Below are positions 13,590-13,820 of a DNA stretch of 13,820 bases, piece by piece. Position 1 is the first letter of the stretch. Every line of letters starts with the position of its first letter. A program made the position numbers and the translations under genes. The notes under the pieces were generated by a model that ran no database searches, was not told the origin of the DNA, and worked only from the letters and a program-made list of their open reading frames with translations. Source of the DNA: Comamonadaceae bacterium (GTDB lineage: Bacteria; Pseudomonadota; Gammaproteobacteria; Burkholderiales; Burkholderiaceae_C); assembly GCA_947461325.1 (NCBI GenBank), contig CANHLD010000032.1, positions 1-13,820 on the forward strand. The letters are read 5' to 3'.

Positions 13590-13820
13590 TAAAAACCGCC
13601 TACGAAAAAATGAAACTAAACATGATGGCGAACCCGCCCTGCGAGTGTTCTTACTACCAAGGGGTCACCATGAGAACGAAATGCCCAATGAGCCAAGGCA
13701 TTTTGACATGCGGCTAAACCCTCAAACCCAATTCGTTATGCTTGCCACCTGACAAAGGCTTAGCCTCGGGCTTCAAGTCAAAACAGGTTTTTCAGGGAAA
13801 GCGTATTTTGATAATGTTGG
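13590..13820. other. Right-edge intergenic region
   Basis: No gene is firmly supported. It should contain the promoter of the FAH-family gene, but no good minus-strand -35/-10 pair was found. Short palindromes occur at 13756-13766 (AGGCT-T-AGCCT) and 13762-13772 (AGCC-TCG-GGCT), overlapping each other. A GATAAT at 13810-13815 could be a -10 for a gene beyond the edge, without a clear -35. A short Cys-rich ORF at 13610-13717 is listed separately. Confidence 0.4.
13610..13717 (+). CDS. Doubtful 35-residue cysteine-rich small ORF
   Basis: An ATG-initiated ORF runs divergently from the FAH-family gene. The peptide has four cysteines, in CEC, KCP and a terminal TCG, within 35 residues. There is no Shine-Dalgarno sequence before the ATG, and the same frame continues upstream as a shadow of the FAH gene, so the open frame may be accidental. 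No family is recognised. Kept only because the cysteine spacing is unusual for random sequence. Confidence 0.12.
   Translation: MKLNMMANPPCECSYYQGVTMRTKCPMSQGILTCG

Noticed and set aside
13703..13731. TTGACA at 13703-13708 as a plus-strand promoter
   Set aside because: No -10 element at a usable distance and no supported gene downstream within the window.

Overview
The window looks like chromosomal DNA of a Gram-negative betaproteobacterium, most likely Burkholderiales. This rests on the style of the exported proteins, on DctPQM TRAP and FKBP sequences typical of that order, and on a dense operon layout with short or overlapping junctions. No taxonomic search was possible. No rRNA, tRNA, insertion sequence, phage gene or CRISPR array is visible. 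All protein-coding genes except one look complete and undamaged; the exception is a doubtful 35-codon ORF near the right edge.

Layout. (1) 227-3478, plus strand: a three-gene ABC importer of the PhnDCE superfamily, made of a periplasmic binding protein, an ATPase and a permease that is two PhnE-like domains fused in one chain. The binding protein resembles the family annotated as putative selenate transporters. (2) 3498-5082, minus strand: a small exported FKBP-type prolyl isomerase and, upstream of it, an exported protein of unknown function with an imperfect metzincin-type zinc protease signature. A Fur-box-like sequence precedes the FKBP gene. (3) 5184-8166, minus strand: a tight four-gene operon of an exported NTF2-like (DUF4440) protein, an MhpD-type hydratase, a beta-hydroxyacid dehydrogenase (GarR-like) and an SDR dehydrogenase. 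(4) 8369-12834, plus strand and divergent from (3): a complete TRAP transporter (DctP, DctQ, DctM) followed by a fused UxaA/GarD-type sugar-acid dehydratase. (5) 12885-13589, minus strand and convergent with (4): a fumarylacetoacetate hydrolase-family (acylpyruvase-like) enzyme.

How the genes may work together. Blocks 3 to 5 read as an uptake and catabolism locus for a carboxylate sugar. TRAP imports the acid, UxaA/GarD dehydrates it to a 2-keto-3-deoxy acid, the SDR and/or the GarR-like enzyme oxidises or reduces intermediates, and the FAH-family hydrolase could cleave a 2,4-diketo acid to pyruvate plus a second acid. The substrate is not determined by sequence. The MhpD-type hydratase is the piece that does not fit known sugar-acid routes, and no regulator or KDG-type aldolase is present in the window. 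The 202-base divergent intergenic region carries inverted repeats that are candidate operators. No intergenic stretch exceeds 300 bases.
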